Of a DNA stretch of 64,000 nt, positions 1 to 9,762 are shown piece by piece. A program made the position numbers and the translations under genes. Position 1 is the first letter of the stretch. Each line of letters opens with the position of its first letter. This DNA comes from an uncultured Clostridia bacterium. Its GTDB lineage: Bacteria > Bacillota > Clostridia > Oscillospirales > Acutalibacteraceae. The stretch covers positions 1 to 64,000 of the forward strand of contig CAJFOZ010000043.1 in the NCBI GenBank assembly GCA_904397895.1, written 5' to 3'. Below the pieces are notes generated by a model. That model worked only from the letters and a program-made list of their open reading frames with translations. It was not told the origin of the DNA and did not search any database.

Positions 1-2418
1 GCCGCCGGCGTTGACTTCGTAATGGGCAACAAGGCCGACCGCGCCAACAACGTGGTGGTGTCCAACGGCCAGAACATCAATCTGCCGTCAGGTAATTACA
101 ACAAGGTCTATTTGATGGCCTTCTCCCTGAACGGCGATAAGGAAGCCACCTTCAACGTAGGCGACCGCATCCAGACCTTGTCCAGCCAGACCATCAGCAT
201 CGCTGATTACCATGAGCGTGTCGGCCAATGGGATCAGCACAATAATCTCTTCAGCCATGGCGGATATGTCAAGGAAGATGATGTGGCTTACGTGGCCACC
301 CATCACCATGAGAATGGCGCCGATCAAATTGCCTCTGAAATCTACATGTTCAAATATGAACTGGAGATCCCGGAAGGTGCTACCTTGATCCAGCTGCCGG
401 AAGACAGTGACATCGTCATCCTGTCGGCCACTGCCGTCAACGAAGCTTACGATGGTGAGATTGTCACCGAGATGTATGACTCCAGAGAGCGGGAAGATGA
501 GCCTGTGGATCCCACTGAGAAGTTCATCGATTACTCCGGCTTTGAAGCCAATGATCCAGTATCCAACGTCAATATGGCCGGTCAAAACGGTGGTACCAAG
601 AATGTGTCTTTCGAATCTGGTACTACTGACGCTCAGGCCCACACCGGCAGCAACTCCCATAAGCTGAGTGTCAATGTAAACGGTGACGGCGCTTCCTTCG
701 CTTACACCAGCATCTATGCTCCCAACATCGAAGTCACAGAAGATATGTACATTGAGTACTGGCTCTATGCCGAAGATGAAGACGCCCTGCGGATGAACCT
801 CGACATGAAGATGGCCTCCGGTCAGCCGTTGCGCGATGTTGGACAAGAGACAGGAAACTATGTTGTTGACCAACGCGGCGTCCGTGTCCATCCCGCTCAG
901 CATGCCAACGATCCCACTGTGGAAGGCGCTGAGAAGGCTACTGTTGGCAAGTGGCAGTACTACCGCATCAACATCGGTGAACGCCTTGCCGGCAACACCA
1001 TCAACGACATCATGTTTGCTTTCGACTTCCCCAATGCTCATAAGGGCGCCCATACCGCTTACATCGATGATCTCCGCATCGGCCATTATGATGAAGACGC
1101 TGTTGCTCCCAACAAGGATCAGCTGATCTCCCTCATCGAGCTGGCTCAGAACATCGAGGATAAGTATACCGAAGATTCCGTGGCCAATCTGAACACCGCT
1201 CTGGATGCTGCTATTGTGGTCCGCGACGATGCCGCCGCCACCCAGGAGCAGATCAACAAAGCAGTTGAGGATCTCAATGCCGCCTACAACGCTTTGGAAC
1301 TGGATCCCGCCAAGGCTGATAAATCCGGCCTGAAGCTGGCTCTGGACGAAGCCAAAGCCATCGATGCATTCTACTATACTGACGAATCCTACGCCGCTTT
1401 GTCTTCGGCTATCACTGCCGGCGAAGAGATCTATAACGGCCTTTACAGCCAGGAGCAAATTGACCAGGCTATCATCAACATCAATTCCGCTATCAACGGC
1501 TTGGTTGATCGTTTCTCCATGATCTCTGATAAGGCATCTTACGCTGTCAACGAAGAGATCGTCTTGACTGCCACTACTCCTGAAGATATTAAACAGATCC
1601 GTCTCACAAATGAGAATGGCAAGTATATCAGCATGAGCAGTGTCAGCTATAAGATTATCGATGGCGTTAAGGTTTGGACCATCAAGACCTCCCTTGGTAG
1701 CGCGGGCAACCGCTCTCTCAGCTTGGGTGTGAAAGAGGACGGCATGTGGAGAGATACTGGCTCCAGCGTAGATGTACTGATTGATTCGGCTCCTATTGCT
1801 GACATTCAGCCTTCCTTCGCCATGGCCACTGTCAACAAGTCTGAAGTGGATGTGGATGAATCCTTTACCATCACCGCCATCACCTCCACCGCTGTTGACC
1901 GCATGCAGATTGTCAACGAAAAGGGCAATGCCATCAGCATTACCAGCAAAGATTACTACGATGACGGTTATGTCCGCATCTGGAAACTGCGCACCTCCTT
2001 GGGCAGCTCCGGCGATCGTACCTTGACCGTCAAAGCTAGCTCCGGTTCCGAATGGCTGGATAAGACTGTTGATATCAACATCACTGTTCGTGGCGGAAGC
2101 ACCAACCCCGATCTTCCTCCTGTGATTGGGGATGCTCATGTTCTGAGCCTGGACTTCTCCAGTGAATCGGCTAACGTGGGCGAAGTTTTCCATGGTACGG
2201 CTGTCACTACCACCGGTGTCAACAAGATCGCCATCCGCAATGAGAACGACAAGGGCATCACCATTTCCAACCTGACCTATTCGGACAACGGCAATGTCCG
2301 CACCTGGGACTTTGACCTGTCGGTCGGCACCGCTGGCTTCCGTATGTTTGATTTGGTTGGTTTCTCGGATGGAACCCAACTTGATACAAGAGTCAACTGC
2401 TCCATGAACATCAAATAA
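1..2418 (+). CDS. C-terminal part of a large secreted protein, probably a GH38-like alpha-mannosidase, with FIVAR-type helical modules and three C-terminal beta-rich repeats; 5' end outside window
   Basis: Frame 1 is open from base 1 (AAGVDFVMGNKADR...), and this region is colinear with the C-terminal region of the GH38 protein at 2535-7880 (ITAAGVDFTMGDMTDG..., EATFxVGD, DDVAYVATH). FIVAR-like DKSGLKLALDEAKAID. The catalytic domain is not in the window. Confidence 0.75.
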   Translation, partial: AAGVDFVMGNKADRANNVVVSNGQNINLPSGNYNKVYLMAFSLNGDKEATFNVGDRIQTLSSQTISIADYHERVGQWDQHNNLFSHGGYVKEDDVAYVATHHHENGADQIASEIYMFKYELEIPEGATLIQLPEDSDIVILSATAVNEAYDGEIVTEMYDSREREDEPVDPTEKFIDYSGFEANDPVSNVNMAGQNGGTKNVSFESGTTDAQAHTGSNSHKLSVNVNGDGASFAYTSIYAPNIEVTEDMYIEYWLYAEDEDALRMNLDMKMASGQPLRDVGQETGNYVVDQRGVRVHPAQHANDPTVEGAEKATVGKWQYYRINIGERLAGNTINDIMFAFDFPNAHKGAHTAYIDDLRIGHYDEDAVAPNKDQLISLIELAQNIEDKYTEDSVANLNTALDAAIVVRDDAAATQEQINKAVEDLNAAYNALELDPAKADKSGLKLALDEAKAIDAFYYTDESYAALSSAITAGEEIYNGLYSQEQIDQAIININSAINGLVDRFSMISDKASYAVNEEIVLTATTPEDIKQIRLTNENGKYISMSSVSYKIIDGVKVWTIKTSLGSAGNRSLSLGVKEDGMWRDTGSSVDVLIDSAPIADIQPSFAMATVNKSEVDVDESFTITAITSTAVDRMQIVNEKGNAISITSKDYYDDGYVRIWKLRTSLGSSGDRTLTVKASSGSEWLDKTVDINITVRGGSTNPDLPPVIGDAHVLSLDFSSESANVGEVFHGTAVTTTGVNKIAIRNENDKGITISNLTYSDNGNVRTWDFDLSVGTAGFRMFDLVGFSDGTQLDTRVNCSMNIK

Positions 2419-2534
2419 CCCACATTAAATGTATCTGCCGGGTCGGTTTCCGGCCCGGCAGCATCTTATGTTCTGTGTCTCTTTGCCGCAGAAGTGCGGC
2501 ACCCCTATAGAAAGAAACAAAAGGAGGTTGTATC

Positions 2535-5500
2535 ATGAAGAAGTCACGCAAAATTCTTGCCTTTGCGTTATCGCTGTCCATGCTGACCACGACCGCTTTG
2601 CCCACCTTGATGGCAGGCGCTGAACAGTCCATTTCGGCCAGCGATACGCTCAATCACGGCGTCTATGTCGAGTACTACGAAATGAATCCGTATGCTCCCT
2701 ATGATCTGATTACCTCAGATCTAAAAAACACCGGCTTTATGCAAAATATCAAGATCGGTGACATGAATCCCATTGGCCAGGAAATGGTAGGCCGCAACAC
2801 TTATTTTGGCGCACGTCTCCATTTTTACATCATCCCCACCGAGAGCGGCCAATATGTCTTTAACCCCGATGCTGACGATTACGTCCGTCTGTGGATCAAT
2901 GGTAACCAGATCATCCAAGGCGGATGGGGCGGCAATTACAGCGGGAATCGTCCTTCCAAAGAAATCTACTTGGAAGCCGGCGAACGCTATGAGATCCAGT
3001 TGGATTATGGCCAAGCTGGCGGCAACTCCGGTTTGACCCTTTACTGGTCCAAGGACGGCGGTAAAAAGACAGTTGTCCCGTCCGATGTTTTGTACCTGCC
3101 GGAAGGCATGGGACCGGTAGAATTCCCTGATCCTCCTTATTATCCAGATCCCGGTGCACCTACCGTTTATGCCATTTCCACTTCCCATCTGGATACTATT
3201 TGGAATTGGTCGTATGAAACTGTCATTAAAGATTATATCCCCGATACTTTTAATGATAACTTTGCTCTTTTTGAGAAATATCCAGATTATGTCTTTAACT
3301 GGGAAGGCGCACGCCGCTATGAACTGGTAAAAGAATATTATCCGGATGCCTATGAGCAGATCAAAGGGTATATTGCAGACGGCCGTTGGAATACTGCCGG
3401 CAGCGCTTGGGAAAACGGCGACCAGAACGGCCCCTCCCCTGAAGCCTTGATCCGTAATACTCTTTACGGCAATCAGTTCTTTGCCGATGAATTTGGAAAC
3501 GAAGAACGCAGTAGGGATATTTATCTGCCCGACTGTTTCGGTTTCGGCTATGCAATGCCTTCTTGGATGTCTCACTGTAACTTAATCTCCTTCTCCACCC
3601 AGAAGTTAAGTTGGGGCAATGCCTTCCCCAACCAGACACTTCCCTTTGACATCGGACGCTGGGTCGGTCCCGACGGCAATTATGTCATGGCCTCTATTAA
3701 CAACAACCACTATGGAGACGATCTCGCAGAAGAGGCTCCCAACGGTATCCGCAATTGGTCTAACCCGATGAATCGAATCGCCAGCAATGAAGAAAAGTAT
3801 GGCTTTAAGTTCACCACGGTCTACTTCGGTTGGGAAGGCGATATTGGCGGCGGTCCCTCTGATAAATCGGTGGCCCAATTACAAAAAGATATCGATCTGA
3901 ATGATACTGAAGAAGTCCAGGTTGTGGCCTCCTCTACCGATCAATGGGCTCGCGAGATGACCACAGAACAGAAACTGGCAATGCCTTCGTATGACGGCGA
4001 GATGCTTCTAAGAGAACATGGAGCTGGTTCTTATACCTCCCGTGCCCTTGGTCACCGCTGGAATGCCCGCAATGAGCTATTGGGTGTCGCGGCTGAGAAA
4101 TCCGCAGTGGCTGCTTCCTGGTTAGGTACGGAAGAATATCCTGTGGATACCTTCGGCACAGCTTGGAAACGAGTCATTGGCCACCAATTCCACGATGATA
4201 TCACCGGTACCTCCATTGCCTCGGAATATATCCGCAGTTGGAACGACTATATGTTGTCCCTCAACCAGTTTGGAAACGAATATGAGAGCGCTATCGGCGG
4301 TGTAGCATCGGCTATGGATACAAGCGTTGCCGAAGGCACTGCTTTGGTGGTCAATAACCCGGTCGCTCTGGATCGCAACGACGTTGTGGAAGCTACCGTC
4401 ACCATGGACAGCGACTGCGAATTTGTCCGCGTCTATGACGATCAAGGCAATGAAGTGGCCTCCCAGATCCTCTCCAAAAATGGCAATGTCTTTGATATCG
4501 CCTTTAAAGCTGAGGTTCCTTCCATGGGTTACCGCGTGTTTGACGTCCGTCCCGCCGACAGCGCCAGTGAAGTGGCCAGCGGATTGAGCGTCACCACCAA
4601 CTCCCTCTCCAATGAAAAATACGATGTCACCATCGATGAAGAGGGCAACATCAGCAGCATCTACGACAAGACTTTGGACAAAGAGCTGCTGGCTGAACCC
4701 ATCCGCCTCGGCCTGCTGGATGATACCGAGACCGAGTGGCCCGCTTGGGAGCTGAAGTTTGACGATTACTGGAACAAAGACGCCAAGGAATATGTGGCTG
4801 ACAAAGCTTCCAAGTTTGAAATTGTGGAAAACGGTCCTGCCCGTGTTGCTTTGAAGATCACCCGTAACTATGGCGCTTCCAGCTATGAGCAGATCATCAG
4901 CTTGGATGCCGGTGGCGAAGCAGTGGAAGTCCAGAATGTTGTGGATTGGCTTGAAAAATCCACCATGTTGAAGGCTACCTTCCAGTTTACTGCTGCCAAT
5001 GAAAGCGCCACCTATGACCTAGGTTTAGGCGCCATCGAGCGTGGCAACAACACCCAGTGGCAAGCAGAATCCCCCGCTCAGAAATGGGCTGATCTGACCG
5101 CCGAGGACGGTTCTTATGGCGTATCCGTCTTCAGTGACAGTAAGAATGGTTGGGACAAACCTCACGACGATACCCTACGTTTGACCCTTATCCATACACC
5201 TACCGGAGACTATCGTTCCGATAGCTATCAAAGCTACATGGATCAAGGCGAGAACCGCTTTGGTTATGCCATCTATGGCCACGCAGGCACCTATGCTGAG
5301 GCTGATACCCAACAGCAGGCCCAGCTCTTCACCGAGCCTATGGTGGCCTTCCAGACCGTTAAACACGAGGGCGGCCTCGGCTCCAACTACTCCTTTGCCT
5401 CCATCAGCAACGACGATGTCATCGTCCGCGCTGTCAAGGGCGGTGAAGTAGGCGAAGGCCTTGAGAACCAGGGCGATGAGATCATCGTCCGCTTCAATGA

Positions 5501-7880
5501 AGGCGCCAACAAACAGCAGTCCGGTGTGGAATTCTCCATCGGCAACGGCATTGAAAGCGTCCGCGAGGTTTACGGTTCCGAAGAGTCCATGCCCGAAGAG
5601 GTATCCGCTGAAAACGGCGCTTACGAGCTCAAGGACGGCAAACTGGTCTTTGACATCAAGCCCTACTCCATCCGCTCCTTCGCCATCAAGTTGAAGGATT
5701 CCGGTATTGAAGTGGCGAAGGACGAGTCCGCCTCGGTGGTTCTGCCCTACAACCGCGATATCTTCTCCAGCAACGCCAATAAATCCGACTCCACTATGAA
5801 TGCAAAACGTGATGCCTTCCCCAGCGAATTGGTTCCCAGCATCATTACTGCCGCTGGTGTTGACTTCACCATGGGTGATATGACCGACGGCGCTGCCAAC
5901 GCAGTGGTTGCTCAGGGCCAGACCATTGAGATCCCGGAAGGCTACAACAAACTGCACCTGTTGGCTTTCTCCATTGGTGGAGACCATGAAGCTACTTTCC
6001 AGGTAGGCGACTCCGCCCAGACCATTAACATTGCTGATTATTCAGAAAATATCGCTGAATGGGAAATCTTCCCGATCAATACAGAAGCCTACATCAAGCA
6101 GGATGATGTGGCTTACGTTGCCACCCATCGTCATTCCAACGGCGGAGATCAGATTGCTGCCAACACTTACATGTTCCAGTACGAGCTGGATATCCCGGAA
6201 GGCGCTACCTCTGTAGTTCTGCCGGAAGACAGGGATCTCTATATCGCTGCTGCTACCGCAGTGAAGGAGAATGACGGTAAGATTGTTACTGAGATGTATG
6301 ATTCCAAGGATCGCGATGTCGAAGTTGACGCTCAGTTTGAAGGTTACTCCAGCTTTGAAGAATCCGATCCGGTTCCTTATGAGAACTACACAACCAATAA
6401 CAAAGCCATTGACAATGCACGCTGTGTAGTCAGCAATGTAGATTCTCATAGCGGCACCCGTTCCATGCACCTGACCGGTACCGATACTGTCAGCCAGTCT
6501 GGTCTTGGTATCTCCCACGTATACTTCGATCTGTATCCTGCCGGTGGCTTCACCATTGAACCTGGCACCTACATTGAGTACTGGATCAAGCCCGAAAATG
6601 AAATCTCCATGCATGCCGGCCTTGACATTCAAACCGATGACTACGATGCTTCCTACAATGCCACCATGCGTGACAACACCGCCTGTGTCGACCAGAACGG
6701 CACCCAGATGCATCCCAAGAACGCCCGCGGCGTAGTTGGCGAATGGACCAAGATCCGTTGTGACATTGGTAAGTACTTTAAGGAAGGCGCCAAAGTCAGC
6801 CGTCTGTGGTTCGTATACGACAATCCTGAAGGACAAGGCGACATCTCGGTCTACGTGGATGATATCTTCATCGGCGTGGATAAGACCAGAGAAGAACTGC
6901 AAGCCCTGGTAGACGAAGTCAAGGCCCTGGATCGCGATCTCTTTATTCAGAGCGGATTTGTGGCCGTAGATGCTGCCCTTGAGAGAGCGGAAGCTGCTTT
7001 GGCAGACGACGCTACTACCAACCAGCAGTTTGGCATCATCTATAAGGATCTGGAAGACGCCAAGAATAACTTGGTCCTGAAAGAAACTGACAAGAGCGCC
7101 CTGCAGGCTGCTTTGGATGCTGCTGCTGAGATTGACACCACTCTCTATACCGAGGAATCGGTTGCAGCATTTGAAGATGCACTGGCCTATGCCAACCAGA
7201 TTATGGATGACATCTACGCTTCTGCCGACGATGTCCAGGTAGCTACCGAGAATTTGAACAACGCCATCGCTGCATTGGTGAAGTTGCCTGAGTACCATGC
7301 TACCACCGATAAGGAGCAGTACGAAGTTAACGAAACCATCACCGCTACCATTACCACTCCTAAGAACGTCCGTGGCTTGAGCCTACGCAATGAAAGAGGT
7401 AAGGCTATCGGCTTGCAGACCATCACCTCCCGCATCAGCGGTGATAAGAAGATCTGGACTGTAACCTTCTCAGTGGGTTCCAATGGTACTCGTGCCTTGG
7501 ATATCTGGGCCAATACCTTGGATGGATGGGCTAAAACAGGTGCTACCGTCAACTTCCAAGTCGGCGAATTTGTACCGGTTGATCCCACTCCACGTCGAGT
7601 CCTTTCCCTCGAGTTTGAAGAGAGTGTTGTTGGCATTAACGAAACAGTTCATGCCACCGTCACCTCTACTACCTCGGTAGATGATCTGAAACTCCTCAAC
7701 GAGAGGGGCAAATTCATCACCATTAACAACCTGCAATATACAGATAATAAGGATGTCCGTACTTGGACATTTGATTTCTCTGTTGGTTCCGCTGGTTTCC
7801 GTGATCTGACCGTTAAGGGTTATCATGGTAAAGCTCCTGCTGAGAATACCGTATCTCAAGCCCTGGTTGTTACGAAATAG
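2535..7880 (+). CDS. Secreted GH38 alpha-mannosidase with N-terminal PA14-like domain, FIVAR-like modules and two C-terminal repeats
   Basis: Signal peptide MKKSRKILAFALSLSMLTTTALPTLMAGA; RBS aaggagg; PA14-like HFYIIPTESGQYVFNPDADDYVRLWING; GH38-like STSHLDTIWNWSYE, YLPDCFGFGYAMPSWMSHC, GHQFHDDITGTS. Confidence 0.9.
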   Translation: MKKSRKILAFALSLSMLTTTALPTLMAGAEQSISASDTLNHGVYVEYYEMNPYAPYDLITSDLKNTGFMQNIKIGDMNPIGQEMVGRNTYFGARLHFYIIPTESGQYVFNPDADDYVRLWINGNQIIQGGWGGNYSGNRPSKEIYLEAGERYEIQLDYGQAGGNSGLTLYWSKDGGKKTVVPSDVLYLPEGMGPVEFPDPPYYPDPGAPTVYAISTSHLDTIWNWSYETVIKDYIPDTFNDNFALFEKYPDYVFNWEGARRYELVKEYYPDAYEQIKGYIADGRWNTAGSAWENGDQNGPSPEALIRNTLYGNQFFADEFGNEERSRDIYLPDCFGFGYAMPSWMSHCNLISFSTQKLSWGNAFPNQTLPFDIGRWVGPDGNYVMASINNNHYGDDLAEEAPNGIRNWSNPMNRIASNEEKYGFKFTTVYFGWEGDIGGGPSDKSVAQLQKDIDLNDTEEVQVVASSTDQWAREMTTEQKLAMPSYDGEMLLREHGAGSYTSRALGHRWNARNELLGVAAEKSAVAASWLGTEEYPVDTFGTAWKRVIGHQFHDDITGTSIASEYIRSWNDYMLSLNQFGNEYESAIGGVASAMDTSVAEGTALVVNNPVALDRNDVVEATVTMDSDCEFVRVYDDQGNEVASQILSKNGNVFDIAFKAEVPSMGYRVFDVRPADSASEVASGLSVTTNSLSNEKYDVTIDEEGNISSIYDKTLDKELLAEPIRLGLLDDTETEWPAWELKFDDYWNKDAKEYVADKASKFEIVENGPARVALKITRNYGASSYEQIISLDAGGEAVEVQNVVDWLEKSTMLKATFQFTAANESATYDLGLGAIERGNNTQWQAESPAQKWADLTAEDGSYGVSVFSDSKNGWDKPHDDTLRLTLIHTPTGDYRSDSYQSYMDQGENRFGYAIYGHAGTYAEADTQQQAQLFTEPMVAFQTVKHEGGLGSNYSFASISNDDVIVRAVKGGEVGEGLENQGDEIIVRFNEGANKQQSGVEFSIGNGIESVREVYGSEESMPEEVSAENGAYELKDGKLVFDIKPYSIRSFAIKLKDSGIEVAKDESASVVLPYNRDIFSSNANKSDSTMNAKRDAFPSELVPSIITAAGVDFTMGDMTDGAANAVVAQGQTIEIPEGYNKLHLLAFSIGGDHEATFQVGDSAQTINIADYSENIAEWEIFPINTEAYIKQDDVAYVATHRHSNGGDQIAANTYMFQYELDIPEGATSVVLPEDRDLYIAAATAVKENDGKIVTEMYDSKDRDVEVDAQFEGYSSFEESDPVPYENYTTNNKAIDNARCVVSNVDSHSGTRSMHLTGTDTVSQSGLGISHVYFDLYPAGGFTIEPGTYIEYWIKPENEISMHAGLDIQTDDYDASYNATMRDNTACVDQNGTQMHPKNARGVVGEWTKIRCDIGKYFKEGAKVSRLWFVYDNPEGQGDISVYVDDIFIGVDKTREELQALVDEVKALDRDLFIQSGFVAVDAALERAEAALADDATTNQQFGIIYKDLEDAKNNLVLKETDKSALQAALDAAAEIDTTLYTEESVAAFEDALAYANQIMDDIYASADDVQVATENLNNAIAALVKLPEYHATTDKEQYEVNETITATITTPKNVRGLSLRNERGKAIGLQTITSRISGDKKIWTVTFSVGSNGTRALDIWANTLDGWAKTGATVNFQVGEFVPVDPTPRRVLSLEFEESVVGINETVHATVTSTTSVDDLKLLNERGKFITINNLQYTDNKDVRTWTFDFSVGSAGFRDLTVKGYHGKAPAENTVSQALVVTK

Positions 7881-7915
7881 TATTTTTCCACAACCTTCCT
7901 TTCATGCATAATAGG

Positions 7916-7966
7916 AAGGCCCTAGAGTACTCCAAATCTTTTGGAAAGGCTCTAGGGCCTTTTCTT
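7916..7966 (+). terminator. Rho-independent terminator after GH38 gene
   Basis: AAGGCCCTAGAG ... CTCTAGGGCCTT followed by a T-rich tract. Confidence 0.85.
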
Positions 7967-8187
7967 TTGCTTTTTCATTGTCTTACGGGCATAGCCTAAA
8001 AGAGGTAAAAAGAAAGGCTTTTATTTTATCCTCTTTTTGTGCTATAATAATAGTAATTGTATGAAGTTGTTCTTATGATGACGTTAAGGCATTTTTTGCT
8101 ATAAACGCCTTGATCTTTTGTCAGTTTTTCAGAAGTATTGGATTTTTTAAACTTTCTCTGCCTCAATTTTCAAGAAAGTGTGTTGCA

Positions 8188-9744
8188 ATGATTGGAGCTG
8201 TTTTTAAAAGATTTTTTTCCTTTTGGGCAGTGCTGACAGCTGTCTTATTTTTATGTTCATCTTGCACCAGGCCAACAAGGCAAAACGAGAAATTGACTTC
8301 TAATCCTTCCACCTCTGTTACATTAAAGATGTATCTTCCCGGAGAAGAAAGCGAAGATTTTTCTAAGGTGCTGGAACAAATCAATTCCATTCTATCCAGT
8401 CGTCTTGAGGTTTCTTTGGACATCTCTTTAATTGACCCCTCCAAAATGGTTCAACAGTATCCTACCCTTTTTACAAATGGTACGGATTTCGACCTCGTTT
8501 ATGTCTCCTCTGACGCCAATTATATGCAGCGCGTAGCCAATCATTATTATCTGGAGATCACGCAAGATCTTTTGGAAAAAAACGCCCCGTCTCTACTACA
8601 AACGATTCCAGATGAATTATGGGAACAGGTAAAGGCCAATGGTAAGGTTTATATGATCCCGTCCTCCTCAGATTATTCTGATCAGATGGTATTTTTAATC
8701 CGCAAGGATTTATTGGAGAAATATGGACTCGATATCCCCACATCTCTGGATGAAATGGAGCAATATTTAAAGCAAGTAGCCGCCAATGAAGAGGATATGA
8801 TCCCTTATCAGGTGGGTGAGACTGGTTTAGAGCTTCTGAGAGCGGCTTTTCTTCAGCCTAGAGGATTGACCCTAGTAGATCAAAACGCCCTTTTAGCCGC
8901 CCCGATAAAAGGATTTAGCGGCTCCCTTATATCTCTGACCAATTATGCACCTTATCTTGATTATTTAGAACGTATCCACAATTGGAAAGAGCTTGGCTTA
9001 ATCCCGGATAATGCGGCTGCCCGCAGGACAGTTTCTTATGATGCCTTTGTGCAGGGGGATTCCGCCCTCTACATTGGCGATTTGGACAGCGCACTTTTAG
9101 CTCAAATGTTGGTTCAACAAGATAATCGGCATCGCCTGAACGAAGCTCCTTGGGAATCTTTGATTGTTGATCTCTCATCCAATCAGCCCACAGGTGCTTT
9201 TTCCCATGCCCCAGCGGGTATCGCCATCCGCAATGGGTCTCAACATGTGGATCTAGCCCTCCAGGTTATCGATCTTTTCCGGAACGACCGCCAGTTACAT
9301 GACCTTTTATTGTATGGCATCCAAAATGAGCATTGGTCATCTTCAGATACTTCTTCCTGGGAGGCAGGCTCTTCTTTTTCTGACTATCCGACCAATCTAT
9401 ATGCCCGGTATGCCTTTGGCTCTAGCTTAGACCGTGAACCGGCCTATCCTTCTGAGGAATATACATCCATTCAGGAACAGTGGAAAAAACAGAAGGTACA
9501 AAACAGCAGCATCAACTGTTTTCGCCCTTATCCGGATGAGCGATACTCCGTTGTCTCGGATATGGAACTTCTCAACATCAAGTATCTCTTTCCCCTCCAA
9601 TTAGGAGCTTATGATGATCCAGGGGATTATTTAAAACGCTATCAGGAAAAATCTAAAATGGCTGTGTTGGAGACCTACATCCAAGTTGTCAATGACCAAG
9701 CTGTGGATTACTGCAAACGCATGGACAATCCTTCCGCTTTTTAG
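8188..9744 (+). CDS. Extracellular solute-binding lipoprotein
   Basis: Lipobox-like LFLCSSC after a hydrophobic signal; family 1-type solute-binding pattern. The ORF track starts at 8110; ATG at 8188 is preferred. Confidence 0.8.
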   Translation: MIGAVFKRFFSFWAVLTAVLFLCSSCTRPTRQNEKLTSNPSTSVTLKMYLPGEESEDFSKVLEQINSILSSRLEVSLDISLIDPSKMVQQYPTLFTNGTDFDLVYVSSDANYMQRVANHYYLEITQDLLEKNAPSLLQTIPDELWEQVKANGKVYMIPSSSDYSDQMVFLIRKDLLEKYGLDIPTSLDEMEQYLKQVAANEEDMIPYQVGETGLELLRAAFLQPRGLTLVDQNALLAAPIKGFSGSLISLTNYAPYLDYLERIHNWKELGLIPDNAAARRTVSYDAFVQGDSALYIGDLDSALLAQMLVQQDNRHRLNEAPWESLIVDLSSNQPTGAFSHAPAGIAIRNGSQHVDLALQVIDLFRNDRQLHDLLLYGIQNEHWSSSDTSSWEAGSSFSDYPTNLYARYAFGSSLDREPAYPSEEYTSIQEQWKKQKVQNSSINCFRPYPDERYSVVSDMELLNIKYLFPLQLGAYDDPGDYLKRYQEKSKMAVLETYIQVVNDQAVDYCKRMDNPSAF

Positions 9745-9762
9745 AGGAGACGAAGATATTGT

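Noticed and set aside
88-2379. 763-aa minus-strand ORF opposite the first secreted protein
   Set aside because: Shadow ORF of a codon-biased gene; no domain features. The same applies to other long antisense ORFs such as 15264-16739, 36763-38214, 59261-60661 and 62316-63665.
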